A program made the translations under genes and the position numbers. Below the pieces are notes generated by a model that saw nothing but the letters and a program-made list of their open reading frames with translations, was not told the origin of the DNA and did no database searches. From Klebsiella oxytoca NBRC 105695 (GTDB lineage Bacteria; Pseudomonadota; Gammaproteobacteria; Enterobacterales; Enterobacteriaceae): DNA of 38,481 nucleotides. Position 1 is the stretch's first letter. The number at the start of each line of letters is the position of its first letter. This document shows, in pieces, positions 9,167-16,856 of the stretch. The stretch is from the NCBI RefSeq assembly GCF_001598695.1, contig NZ_BCZK01000021.1:32001-70481 (forward strand), written 5' to 3'.

Positions 9167-10075
9167 ATGTCATTTCAGATTAAATTTCATCAGATTCGCG
9201 CCTTTGTTGAGGTCGCGCGTGAAGGCAGTATTCGCGGCGCCAGTCGGGCGTTGGCGATTTCGCAGCCGGCGTTAACTAAAGCGATTAAAGAGCTGGAAGA
9301 AGGGCTCTCCGCACAGCTGTTTGTGCGCCGTAGCCAGGGGGTGGCGCTGACTGAAAACGGCGAAAGCTTTTATCAACATGCGAGCCTGATTCTGGAAGAG
9401 CTACGGGCGGCGCAGGATGAGTTGCTGCAGCGCCAGGGAGAAAAGGCCGGGCAGATTAATATCGGCCTTGGCGCCAGCGTAGCGCGATCGCTGATGCCTT
9501 CGGTCATTTGCCGTTTTCATCAGCAGCATCCGCTGGTGAAGGTGCGGATTATGGAAGGTCAGCTGCTGGCGATGATTAATGAACTGCGGCAGGGTGAGCT
9601 GGACTTCACTATCAATACTTACTATCCCGGTCCGTACGATCATGAATTCAGTTTTGAGAAGCTATTTGAGAAACCCTTTGCGGTATTCGCCCGCGCCGGT
9701 CACCCGGCGGCAAAAGCGACTTCACTCAAGGCGTTGCTCGAACATCACTGGACGATGCCGACGCCGCGTGGCAGCTATTTCAAACAGTTACAGGAAATGT
9801 TTAACCAGGCCGGACTGGCGCCGAAAGTGGATATCGTTTGCGAGACTTTCTCTTCGTGCATCAGTCTGGTGGTGAAAAGCGATTTTCTCAGCATTCTGCC
9901 GGTAGAACTGGGTAACGACCCGATGATGGCGGATAAGCTGGTGATGATCCCCATCTGCGAAGCATTACCCAAAGCCACCTACTATCTGATTCAGCGCCGC
10001 GATATGCGGCAAACGCCTTTGACGGCATCATTAATCACCCTGTTTCGTCGCCAAAGTCGTCAACTGTTTCCCTAA
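9167..10075 (+). CDS. abgR: LysR-family regulator of the abg operon
   Basis: AbgR is the LysR-type regulator divergent from abgABT. The 302-residue protein starting MSFQIKFHQIRAFVEVAREG aligns with E. coli AbgR. I therefore use the ATG at 9167 rather than the in-frame codon 18 bases upstream. The N-terminal winged helix-turn-helix covers about residues 5-63, with the recognition region SRALAISQPALTKAIKELEE. The remaining 220 residues form the effector domain with its two Rossmann-like subdomains. The likely coinducer is p-aminobenzoyl-glutamate or a related compound (family inference). Two dyads in its upstream region are candidate binding sites. Confidence 0.94.
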   Translation: MSFQIKFHQIRAFVEVAREGSIRGASRALAISQPALTKAIKELEEGLSAQLFVRRSQGVALTENGESFYQHASLILEELRAAQDELLQRQGEKAGQINIGLGASVARSLMPSVICRFHQQHPLVKVRIMEGQLLAMINELRQGELDFTINTYYPGPYDHEFSFEKLFEKPFAVFARAGHPAAKATSLKALLEHHWTMPTPRGSYFKQLQEMFNQAGLAPKVDIVCETFSSCISLVVKSDFLSILPVELGNDPMMADKLVMIPICEALPKATYYLIQRRDMRQTPLTASLITLFRRQSRQLFP

Positions 10076-10177
10076 TCGCCTCGGGCCTCCGATTTGCCAG
10101 CATAAATGGCTAAACGCGTTGAGGAGGCGTCGTGAGGCGGCTATAGTACCCTCCCGGTAGTAGCTGGAGGAACGCGC

Positions 10178-10741
10178 ATGAACCTTGACGACAAATCCCT
10201 ATTTCTTGGCGCCATGGAGGACGTTCAGCCTCTGAAACGCAACAACGATGTTCACTGGCATCCCGAGCGGAAAACCCGCGCCGTACAGCGGGTTGACACC
10301 CTGCAGCTGGATAACTTTTTGACCACCGGTTATCTCGATATCGTGCCGCTGGCCACCGCGCTGGAGTTTAAACGCGAAGGGCTGCAAAGCGGCGTGCTGG
10401 AGAAGCTCCGGCGCGGCAAATATGGCCAGCAGGCGAGCCTTAATCTGCTGCGTCAGCCGGTGGAAAAGTGCCGACAGATGTTATTTGCTTTTGTGGTTCA
10501 GGCGCAAAAAGAGGGGCTGCGGAATCTGCTGATCGTTCATGGCAAAGGGCGCGACGACAACGCGCACGCCAATATTATCCGTAGCTACCTGTCGCGCTGG
10601 CTGGTGGAGCTACCGGAAGTCCAGGCGTTCTGCGCGGCGCTACCGCACCACGGCGGCAGCGGCGCCTGCTACGTGGCGCTACGAAAATCGCCCGAGGCTA
10701 AGCTGGAGAACCGGGAGCGCCACGCCAAGCGCAGCCGCTAG
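10178..10741 (+). CDS. smrA: Smr-domain DNA endonuclease SmrA
   Basis: SmrA (YdaL) is a small MutS-related domain protein. The E. coli homologue has DNA-nicking endonuclease activity. The 187 residues match E. coli closely from MNLDDKSLFL to the basic ERHAKRSR tail. The Smr domain occupies about residues 90-175, with the conserved LIVHGKGRDD strand-loop and the ALPHHGGSGACYVALR motif. A GGAGGAA ribosome binding site precedes the ATG, and TATAGT about 36 bases upstream is a possible -10. Its stop codon overlaps the convergent pcaR stop by four bases (CTAG). smrA marks the point where the shared E. coli order ends and the pca genes begin. Confidence 0.95.
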   Translation: MNLDDKSLFLGAMEDVQPLKRNNDVHWHPERKTRAVQRVDTLQLDNFLTTGYLDIVPLATALEFKREGLQSGVLEKLRRGKYGQQASLNLLRQPVEKCRQMLFAFVVQAQKEGLRNLLIVHGKGRDDNAHANIIRSYLSRWLVELPEVQAFCAALPHHGGSGACYVALRKSPEAKLENRERHAKRSR

Positions 10742-11544
10742 CGCATCAGCAGCGTTAATTCCCGGGCTGCCTTCTGGAGCTCGGGTAATACGCGTTCGAG
10801 CATCTCCTGGGCGGAAACCTGTCCGGCGTGCACCCCGACGTTCAGCGCCGCCTGAATCTGGCCCTGGGGATTAAACAGCGGTACCGCCAGCGAGCGCAGC
10901 CCCATCTCCAGCTCCTGATCGTTGAGCGCATAACCCTGCTGACGTACGCGTTTGAGCTCAGCGCGCAGCCTGGCGACCGAATCAACGGTTTGCGGGGTGT
11001 AGCGAATCATCGTAACCCGACCCAGCATATCGTTCAGCTTCTCTTCCGGCTGATAGCTCAGGAGCACGCGCCCCATTGACGTTGCCCATGCCGGCAGGCG
11101 GCTGCCGATGTCCAGGTCGATGGTCATAATTCGCGAGCTGGAGGCGCGGGCGATATAAAGAATATCGTCGCCGTCGAGGGTGGCGATAGAGCAGGATTCA
11201 TTGAGCATTTCGCTTAAATGCTTGAGTACCGGCTGCGCCGAGCGCGCCAGCGGCGTGGAGGCCAGCCAGGCGTGGCCCAGCGCCAGAATTTTCGGCCGCA
11301 GCTGGAAATTTTTACCATCTTCGGCGTACACAAACCCCAGCTTGCTTAGCGTATACAGACAGCGACGTACCGCCGCGCGCGGAATGCCGGTTTTTTGACT
11401 GATTTGCGAAATAGAGAGCAGCGGGCGCTGCGGAGTGAACGCCTGGATCACTTCCAGACCGCGCGCCAGCGAGGCCATGAAGTTGGGATCGCCCTTAAAC
11501 GGCTCGCTATCGCCGGTCAATAAATCGTCTGGATGTTTCTCCAT
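10738..11544 (-). CDS. pcaR: IclR-family regulator of the beta-ketoadipate genes, PcaR-type
   Basis: This 268-residue IclR-family protein has an N-terminal winged helix-turn-helix (about 22-85, including SISQISQKTGIPRAAVRRCL) and a C-terminal effector domain (about 95-265). The sequence resembles the PcaR/PcaU/PobR branch, whose effectors are beta-ketoadipate or aromatic acids. It is divergent from pcaI. The 167-base space between them holds three copies of a 15-base palindromic element like known PcaR sites, which supports the name. The GAGAGGAAA ahead of the ATG supports the chosen start. Whether it activates, represses itself or both cannot be read from sequence. Confidence 0.9.
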   Translation of the reverse strand: MEKHPDDLLTGDSEPFKGDPNFMASLARGLEVIQAFTPQRPLLSISQISQKTGIPRAAVRRCLYTLSKLGFVYAEDGKNFQLRPKILALGHAWLASTPLARSAQPVLKHLSEMLNESCSIATLDGDDILYIARASSSRIMTIDLDIGSRLPAWATSMGRVLLSYQPEEKLNDMLGRVTMIRYTPQTVDSVARLRAELKRVRQQGYALNDQELEMGLRSLAVPLFNPQGQIQAALNVGVHAGQVSAQEMLERVLPELQKAARELTLLMR

Positions 11545-11596
11545 TTTCCTCTCCCAATTTGCCGTCGATCACATTCTTTCGCTAAACATACACGAT

Positions 11597-11630
11597 GTTC
11601 GATTATCGCACCATATTTCGATTATCGCCC
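11597..11630. promoter_or_regulatory. PcaR-type operator, two direct copies
   Basis: GTTCGATTATCGCAC (11597-11611) and TTTCGATTATCGCCC (11616-11630) are near-identical and spaced 19 bases start to start, so both face nearly the same side of the helix. The first resembles the PcaR recognition sequence known from Pseudomonas. Confidence 0.7.
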
Positions 11631-11680
11631 TTGACCAGCATCGTTAAGCGGGTCACATTTTGTGCGAACAACGAATAAAA

Positions 11681-11695
11681 GTGCGATTACCGCAC
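11681..11695. promoter_or_regulatory. PcaR-type operator, third copy near pcaI
   Basis: GTGCGATTACCGCAC is a diverged copy of the same 15-base element, with arms GTGCG / CGCAC. It ends 16 bases before the pcaI ATG and just before the GGGAG ribosome binding site. Confidence 0.6.
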
Positions 11696-11711
11696 ATACG
11701 GGAGCGACCTG

Positions 11712-12398
11712 ATGATTGATAAAAGCGTGTCGACGCTAAGTGATGCCATCGCCGGGATCCACGACGGGGCGACGATTATGATTGGCGGTTTTGGCCCCGC
11801 CGGCCAGCCAACGTACCTGATAGATGCCTTGATAGAACAGGGGGCCCGCGATTTAACCATTATCAACAACAATGCGGGCAATGGCGAAGTGGGACTGGCG
11901 GCGCTGCTGAAAGCCGGGCGGGTGCGCAAAATGATCTGCTCGTTCCCTCGGCAGGTTGACTCGCAGATTTTCGATGACCTCTATCGCCGCGGCAAAGTCG
12001 AGCTGGAGCTGGTTCCGCAGGGGAACCTCGCGGCGCGTATTCAGGCGGCAGGGGCGGGTCTCGGCGCGGTTTTCACTCCAACCGGCTACGGTACGCCGCT
12101 GGCGGAAGGGAAAGAGACTCGCGAGATCGACGGGCGTCACTATGTGCTCGAATATCCTATCAAGGCCGACTTTGCGTTGATCAAAGCCCATCAAGGCGAT
12201 CGCTGGGGAAACCTGGTATACCGCAAGGCGGCGCGCAACTTCGGCCCGATTATGGCGACCGCCGCGAAAACCACTATCGTGGAAGTCTCGCAGCTGGTGC
12301 CCCTCGGTAGCCTTGACCCGGAGAGCATCATTACCCCGGGCATTTTTGTTCAGCGCGTCTTCTCCCTGGAAAACCTGATTGCCGCTAAAAGCGCCTGA
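11712..12398 (+). CDS. pcaI: 3-Oxoadipate CoA-transferase subunit A
   Basis: PcaI with PcaJ transfers CoA from succinyl-CoA to 3-oxoadipate, the next-to-last step of the beta-ketoadipate pathway. The 228 residues belong to the family I CoA-transferase alpha subunits. The glycine loop GGFGPAGQP lies at about residues 25-33, followed by conserved NNNAGNG and FTPTGYGTPLAEGKE segments. GGGAG lies seven bases before the ATG. It is the first gene of pcaIJFBDC, and its promoter region holds three PcaR-type sites. The small gap to pcaJ (10 bases) indicates co-translation of the two subunits. Confidence 0.95.
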   Translation: MIDKSVSTLSDAIAGIHDGATIMIGGFGPAGQPTYLIDALIEQGARDLTIINNNAGNGEVGLAALLKAGRVRKMICSFPRQVDSQIFDDLYRRGKVELELVPQGNLAARIQAAGAGLGAVFTPTGYGTPLAEGKETREIDGRHYVLEYPIKADFALIKAHQGDRWGNLVYRKAARNFGPIMATAAKTTIVEVSQLVPLGSLDPESIITPGIFVQRVFSLENLIAAKSA

Positions 12399-12408
12399 GG
12401 ACCCCGTT

Positions 12409-13065
12409 ATGCAAAAACTGACTCGCGATGAGATGGCCCAGCGCGTGGCTCGCGATATACCTGAAGGCGCTTATGTCAATCTGGGGATCGGCTTGCCTAC
12501 CCGCATTGCTAACTATCTTCCCGCTGATAAAGAAATCTTTCTGCACAGCGAAAATGGCCTGCTGGGGATGGGGCCGAAACCGCTGCCGGGGGAAGAGGAC
12601 CCGGAGCTGATTAACGCCGGAAAAGAGTATGTGACTTTGCTTGAGGGGGGCTGCTATTTCCATCACGGCGACTCCTTCGCCATGATGCGCGGCGGTCATC
12701 TCGATATCTGCGTACTCGGCGCTTACCAGGTCTCCGCCAGCGGCGATCTGGCGAACTGGAGCACCGGCGCGCCCGACGCGATACCTGCCGTTGGCGGGGC
12801 GATGGATCTGGCCATTGGTGCTCGTCAGGTCTTCGTGATGATGGATCACCTGACCCGCGACGGTGAATGCAAGCTGGTAGAGCACTGCACCTATCCGCTG
12901 ACCGGCGTCGGCTGCGTAAGCCGCATCTATACCGACCTGGCGGTCATCGATATCAGCGAAAGCGGTCCGGTGGTACGGGAAATCTTTAACGGCCTCTCTT
13001 TTGAGGAACTGCAGCGCATCACTCCGGTGACGCTGACTTTTGCACAACTGGCGGAAAGCGCGTAA
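12409..13065 (+). CDS. pcaJ: 3-Oxoadipate CoA-transferase subunit B
   Basis: PcaJ is the catalytic subunit of the 3-oxoadipate:succinyl-CoA transferase. The 218-residue protein starts MQKLTRDEMAQRVARD. The in-frame upstream extension overlaps pcaI and is rejected. The active-site glutamate that forms the glutamyl-CoA thioester is E48 in the SENGLLGMGP motif. The GGCYFHHGDSF and GDLANWSTGAP segments are typical of the beta subunit. It lies 10 bases after pcaI and seven bases before pcaF. Confidence 0.95.
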   Translation: MQKLTRDEMAQRVARDIPEGAYVNLGIGLPTRIANYLPADKEIFLHSENGLLGMGPKPLPGEEDPELINAGKEYVTLLEGGCYFHHGDSFAMMRGGHLDICVLGAYQVSASGDLANWSTGAPDAIPAVGGAMDLAIGARQVFVMMDHLTRDGECKLVEHCTYPLTGVGCVSRIYTDLAVIDISESGPVVREIFNGLSFEELQRITPVTLTFAQLAESA

Positions 13066-13072
13066 GGAACCT

Positions 13073-14278
13073 ATGATGAATCAGGCATTTATCTGTGATG
13101 CGGTGCGTACGCCGTTTGGTCGCTTTGGCGGTACTCTTGCCACCGTACGCGCCGACGATCTGGCGGCACTGCCGCTCAAGGCGCTACTGGAGCGCAACCC
13201 GGGCCTCGATCCGGCGCGCATTGATGATGTGATTTATGGCTGCGCTAACCAGGCGGGTGAAGATAACCGCAACGTCGCGCGGATGGCGCTGCTGCTGGCT
13301 GGCTTGCCGGAAAGCGTGCCGGGCAGTACCGTCAATCGCCTGTGCGGTTCCAGCCTCGATGCGATCGGCATCGCAGCGCGCGCGATTAAAAGCGGCGAAA
13401 CTCAGCTGATGGTCGCCGGCGGCGTGGAGAGCATGTCGCGGGCGCCGTTTGTGATGGGCAAGGCCGAAAGCGCCTTTAGCCGCACGATGCAGATGGAAGA
13501 TACCACCATCGGCTGGCGCTTTATCAACCCGCAGATGAAAGCGCTGTACGGCGTGGATTCGATGCCGGAAACGGCGGAGAACGTGGCCGGTGATTTCGCC
13601 ATTTCTCGTGCCGATCAGGATGCGTTTGCGCTGCGCAGCCAGCTGCGCACAGCGGCGGCGCAGGAAGCGGGGCGATTTGCCGACGAGCTGATCGCCGTCT
13701 CGGTGCCGCAGCGTAAGGGTGAACCGCTACTCTTTAGCCGCGACGAGCACCCGCGCAGCACCACGGCGGAGGCGCTGGCCAGGCTGCGCGGCGTGGTGCG
13801 CGCCGACGGTACGGTGACGGCAGGCAACGCCTCCGGAGTTAACGACGGCGCCTGTGCGCTGCTGTTAGCCAACGAGCAGGCGCTGACCGCCAATGATTTA
13901 CAGCCGCTGGCGCGCGTAGTGGGCGTCGCGACGGCAGGCGTTGCGCCGCGAATTATGGGATTTGGTCCGGCGCCGGCGGTGCGTAAAGTGCTGGCGCAAA
14001 CCGGGTTAACGCTTGGGCAGATGGACGTCATTGAACTGAATGAAGCCTTTGCCGCTCAGGCGCTGGCGGTCACGCGCGATCTGGGTTTGCCCGACGATGC
14101 GGCGCACGTCAATCCTAACGGCGGCGCCATTGCCCTCGGTCATCCGCTGGGCGCCTCCGGCGGTCGTCTGGCAATGACCGCAGCGTATCAACTGCGTCGT
14201 ACCGGCGGGCGCTATGCGCTGTGCACTATGTGTATCGGCGTTGGTCAGGGGATCGCGCTGATAATTGAACGCGTTTAA
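13073..14278 (+). CDS. pcaF: 3-Oxoadipyl-CoA thiolase
   Basis: PcaF cleaves 3-oxoadipyl-CoA with CoA to acetyl-CoA and succinyl-CoA, ending the pathway. The 401-residue thiolase has the nucleophile C91 in NRLCGSS, the catalytic H357 in GHPLGASGG and the second cysteine C387 in CTMCIGVGQG. Two adjacent ATG codons (13073 and 13076) are both possible starts. AAGGA at 13064-13068 is four bases from the first and seven from the second, so 13076 may be used. It also resembles PaaJ of phenylacetate degradation, which does the same reaction. The operon context supports the pcaF name. Confidence 0.94.
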   Translation: MMNQAFICDAVRTPFGRFGGTLATVRADDLAALPLKALLERNPGLDPARIDDVIYGCANQAGEDNRNVARMALLLAGLPESVPGSTVNRLCGSSLDAIGIAARAIKSGETQLMVAGGVESMSRAPFVMGKAESAFSRTMQMEDTTIGWRFINPQMKALYGVDSMPETAENVAGDFAISRADQDAFALRSQLRTAAAQEAGRFADELIAVSVPQRKGEPLLFSRDEHPRSTTAEALARLRGVVRADGTVTAGNASGVNDGACALLLANEQALTANDLQPLARVVGVATAGVAPRIMGFGPAPAVRKVLAQTGLTLGQMDVIELNEAFAAQALAVTRDLGLPDDAAHVNPNGGAIALGHPLGASGGRLAMTAAYQLRRTGGRYALCTMCIGVGQGIALIIERV

Positions 14279-14287
14279 GGAGCCATA

Positions 14288-15640
14288 ATGAGTTTGTTGA
14301 CCCCGATGCTGCGTACCAGCCCGCTGACAGACTGGTTCAGCGATGTACAGCGGGTGCAGGGGATGCTGGACTTTGAGGCCGCTCTGGTTCGCGCCGAGGT
14401 CGAATGCGGCCTCGTGCCGCAGACGGCGCTCAATCCCATCATCGAGAGCTGCCGGCACGAAAAAATCGACTTTTCCGCGCTGGGGCAGGCCGCCGCCAGC
14501 GCCGGGAATCTGGCGATCCCGCTGGTCAAACAGCTGACCGCTCGGGTCAAAGAGCGGAATGAGGCGGCGGCGCGCTACGTGCACTGGGGGGCCACCAGCC
14601 AGGATGCTATCGATACCGGTTTTATTCTACAGCTGCGCGGCGCGCTGGCGGAAACGGAATCTCTGTTACAGCGTCTGCTCGACGCATTAGCCCGTCAGGC
14701 GGAGCGCCATCAGGATACGGTGATGCCTGGCCGTACCTGGATGCAGCATGCGCTGCCGGTCACTTTCGGCCTGAAGCTTGCCGGGACGCTGGATGCGCTG
14801 CTGCGCTGGCAGGTGCGTCTGCGAGAGATGCGGGCAAGGGTGCTGGCGCTGCAGTTTGGCGGCGCAGCGGGCACCCTGGATTCCCTAAAAACGCAGGCGC
14901 CGCCGATCGCCGCCGCGCTGGCGAAAGCGCTCGACCTGCTGCTTCCGGACGCGCCCTGGCACAGCCAGCGCGACCGGATGCTGGAAGTCGGGGCATGGTA
15001 CGCAGGCGTCTGCGGTACGCTGGGTAAATTCGCGAATGATTTTTCTCTACTGATGCAAACCGAAGTGGCAGAGGTGGGTGAACCGGTTGCCGAAGGGCGC
15101 GGCGGTTCGTCAACCATGCCGCACAAACGTAACCCGATCTCCTGCGCCGCTATTTTGACCGCCGCTCAGCGAACGCCGGGCCTGGTGGCGACGCTGTATG
15201 CTGGCCAGATCCAGCAGCATGAGCGGGCGTTGGGCGGCTGGCAGGCGGAATGGGAAACGCTGCCGGAGCTCATCACCCTCGTCGGCGGCGCGCTGACGCA
15301 GAGCGAGGCGCTGGTCAGCGACATGCAGGTCTTCGCGCACAAGATGCGCGCCGACCTTGAGATGACCCACGGTCTGATTATGGCTGAGGCTGTTACCCTG
15401 GCGCTGGCGGAATTTATCGGTAAAGCCGAGGCCCATCACCGGGTTGAAGCGCTGTGTCGTCAGGCGCTGGATACGTCTCGCTCATTGCTGAGCGTGCTGG
15501 AAAACGATCCGCTGGTCAGCGAGCATCTCTCCGCCAGCCGCTTAACCCAACTGCTGGACCCGGCAACGGCGACCGGCAGCTCAGCACTCTTCGTGCGCCA
15601 GGTCGTGGCGCGATATAAGGAGCAACGTCTTGAATGTTGA
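14288..15640 (+). CDS. pcaB: 3-Carboxy-cis,cis-muconate cycloisomerase
   Basis: PcaB lactonises 3-carboxy-cis,cis-muconate to 4-carboxymuconolactone, the step after protocatechuate ring cleavage. The 450 residues belong to the fumarase/aspartase/argininosuccinate lyase superfamily. The signature loop SSTMPHKRNP is at residues 274-283, with HWGATSQDAIDTG near residue 98 and PGRTWMQHALPVTFG near residue 142. Family members are tetramers with composite active sites. AAGGAG overlaps the pcaF stop and lies five bases before the ATG. The 3' end overlaps the pcaD start by 11 bases. Confidence 0.95.
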   Translation: MSLLTPMLRTSPLTDWFSDVQRVQGMLDFEAALVRAEVECGLVPQTALNPIIESCRHEKIDFSALGQAAASAGNLAIPLVKQLTARVKERNEAAARYVHWGATSQDAIDTGFILQLRGALAETESLLQRLLDALARQAERHQDTVMPGRTWMQHALPVTFGLKLAGTLDALLRWQVRLREMRARVLALQFGGAAGTLDSLKTQAPPIAAALAKALDLLLPDAPWHSQRDRMLEVGAWYAGVCGTLGKFANDFSLLMQTEVAEVGEPVAEGRGGSSTMPHKRNPISCAAILTAAQRTPGLVATLYAGQIQQHERALGGWQAEWETLPELITLVGGALTQSEALVSDMQVFAHKMRADLEMTHGLIMAEAVTLALAEFIGKAEAHHRVEALCRQALDTSRSLLSVLENDPLVSEHLSASRLTQLLDPATATGSSALFVRQVVARYKEQRLEC

Positions 15641-16400
15641 TTATCAGATTGACGGGCCGCAAGACGCGCCGGTCATCGTTCTCTCTAACTCGCTGGGCAC
15701 CACCCGGGCGATGTGGCAGCCGCAGATCGAGGCGTTGACGCAGCATTTTCGCGTGCTGCGCTACGATACCCACGGTCATGGCGCCACGCGTAAAAATGGT
15801 AAAGTGACGCTGGCGCAGCTCGGCGAAGATGTGGTTGCGCTGCTCGATCATCTTAATATTGCCAAAGCCTGGTTTTGCGGAATTTCCATGGGCGGTCTGA
15901 CCGGTCTGTGGCTGGGACGCTTTGCTCCGGAACGTTTTTACGGGCTGGTCGTCGCCAACACCGCCGCGCGTATTGGTGACCAGGCAAGCTGGCTGTCGCG
16001 CGCCCGCGCGGTGCGTCAGGAAGGTATGGAAGTGGTGGCCGCAGGCGCGGCGGATCGCTGGTTTACCCACGCGTTTCGTCAGAAGACGCCGGAAGTGGTG
16101 GCAGCGCTCTGTCACCAGTTGACCCATATCGATGCGGAAGGCTATGCGGCCTGCTGTGAAGCGCTGGCCGCCGCCGATCTGCGCGCTGAGGTCGGGCAGA
16201 TTGCCGTTCCGGTGCTGATCGTTGCCGGTGAAAGTGACCCTGTCACGACAGTGGCCGATGCGAACTTTCTGCATCAGCAGATCGCGGCCTCTGAGGTAGT
16301 GGTGCTGGCGGCATCGCATTTATCGAATATCGAAGCGCCGCGGGCGTTTAGCTCGGCGCTGCTGGGCTTTATTGAGGGGGAACAACAGCATGGACGATAA
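15630..16400 (+). CDS. pcaD: 3-Oxoadipate enol-lactonase
   Basis: PcaD hydrolyses 3-oxoadipate enol-lactone to 3-oxoadipate. It is a 256-residue alpha/beta hydrolase with the triad S86 in GISMGG, D203 in GESDPVT and H230 in ASHLSNIE. The start is a TTG at 15630: AAGGAG lies seven bases ahead, the next residues NVDYQIDGPQDAP fit the family N-terminus, and no ATG or GTG is better placed. The start lies inside the pcaB coding sequence (11-base overlap), so translation is probably coupled and the rare start may lower its level relative to pcaB. Confidence 0.93.
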   Translation: MNVDYQIDGPQDAPVIVLSNSLGTTRAMWQPQIEALTQHFRVLRYDTHGHGATRKNGKVTLAQLGEDVVALLDHLNIAKAWFCGISMGGLTGLWLGRFAPERFYGLVVANTAARIGDQASWLSRARAVRQEGMEVVAAGAADRWFTHAFRQKTPEVVAALCHQLTHIDAEGYAACCEALAAADLRAEVGQIAVPVLIVAGESDPVTTVADANFLHQQIAASEVVVLAASHLSNIEAPRAFSSALLGFIEGEQQHGR

Positions 16401-16773
16401 ACAGCGTTATCAGCAGGGAATGACGGTTCGTCGCAAGGTGCTTGGCGATACGCATGTCGATAAGACGCTGCAAAAGCTGACGCCGCTGAATGAAGAGTTC
16501 CAGGACTTCATTACCCGCTACGCCTGGGGAGAGACCTGGACCCGACCGGGGCTCGATCACCATACCCGCAGTATGATCACCATCGCCATGCTGATTGCCC
16601 TGAATCGCGAGGCTGAGCTGAAAATGCATCTGCGGGCGGCGTTTAATAACGGTGTTACCCGCGATGAGTTAAAAGAGTTAATTATGCACTCCGCGCTTTA
16701 CTGCGGCCTGCCCGCGGCCAACGCGACGATGCATCTGGCGCAGCAGGTGTTTGATGAGATGGATGCTGTTTAG
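16390..16773 (+). CDS. pcaC: 4-Carboxymuconolactone decarboxylase
   Basis: PcaC decarboxylates 4-carboxymuconolactone to 3-oxoadipate enol-lactone, the substrate of PcaD. The 127-residue protein starts MDDKQRYQQGMTVRRKVLG and belongs to the AhpD-like CMD family of small helical multimers. The conserved block RYAWGETWTRPGLDHHTRS lies at about residues 45-63. It overlaps the end of pcaD by 11 bases and is the last gene of the operon. Two hairpins without T runs separate it from the convergent fumarase gene. In some bacteria pcaC and pcaD are fused; here they are separate. Confidence 0.94.
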   Translation: MDDKQRYQQGMTVRRKVLGDTHVDKTLQKLTPLNEEFQDFITRYAWGETWTRPGLDHHTRSMITIAMLIALNREAELKMHLRAAFNNGVTRDELKELIMHSALYCGLPAANATMHLAQQVFDEMDAV

Positions 16774-16803
16774 CCGCCACCCGGCAGGTTTGTCGCTCAT
16801 CTC

Positions 16804-16852
16804 AGGCCGTCACGCGACGGCCTTCGACAGTGACCCGCCGCCAGGGGCGGGT
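16804..16852. repeat. Two tandem hairpins between pcaC and the fumarase gene
   Basis: The first hairpin is AGGCCGTC / GACGGCCT (16804-16811, 16816-16823). The second is ACCCGCC / GGCGGGT (16833-16839, 16846-16852). Neither is followed by a T run. They fill the 83-base gap between convergent operons and probably block or end transcripts from both sides. Confidence 0.55.
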
Positions 16853-16856
16853 AATA

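Noticed and set aside
15516..16319. Long antisense open frame (267 codons) under pcaB and pcaD
   Set aside because: Shadow of two well-identified genes; low-complexity Arg/His/Gln-rich product with no recognisable domain.
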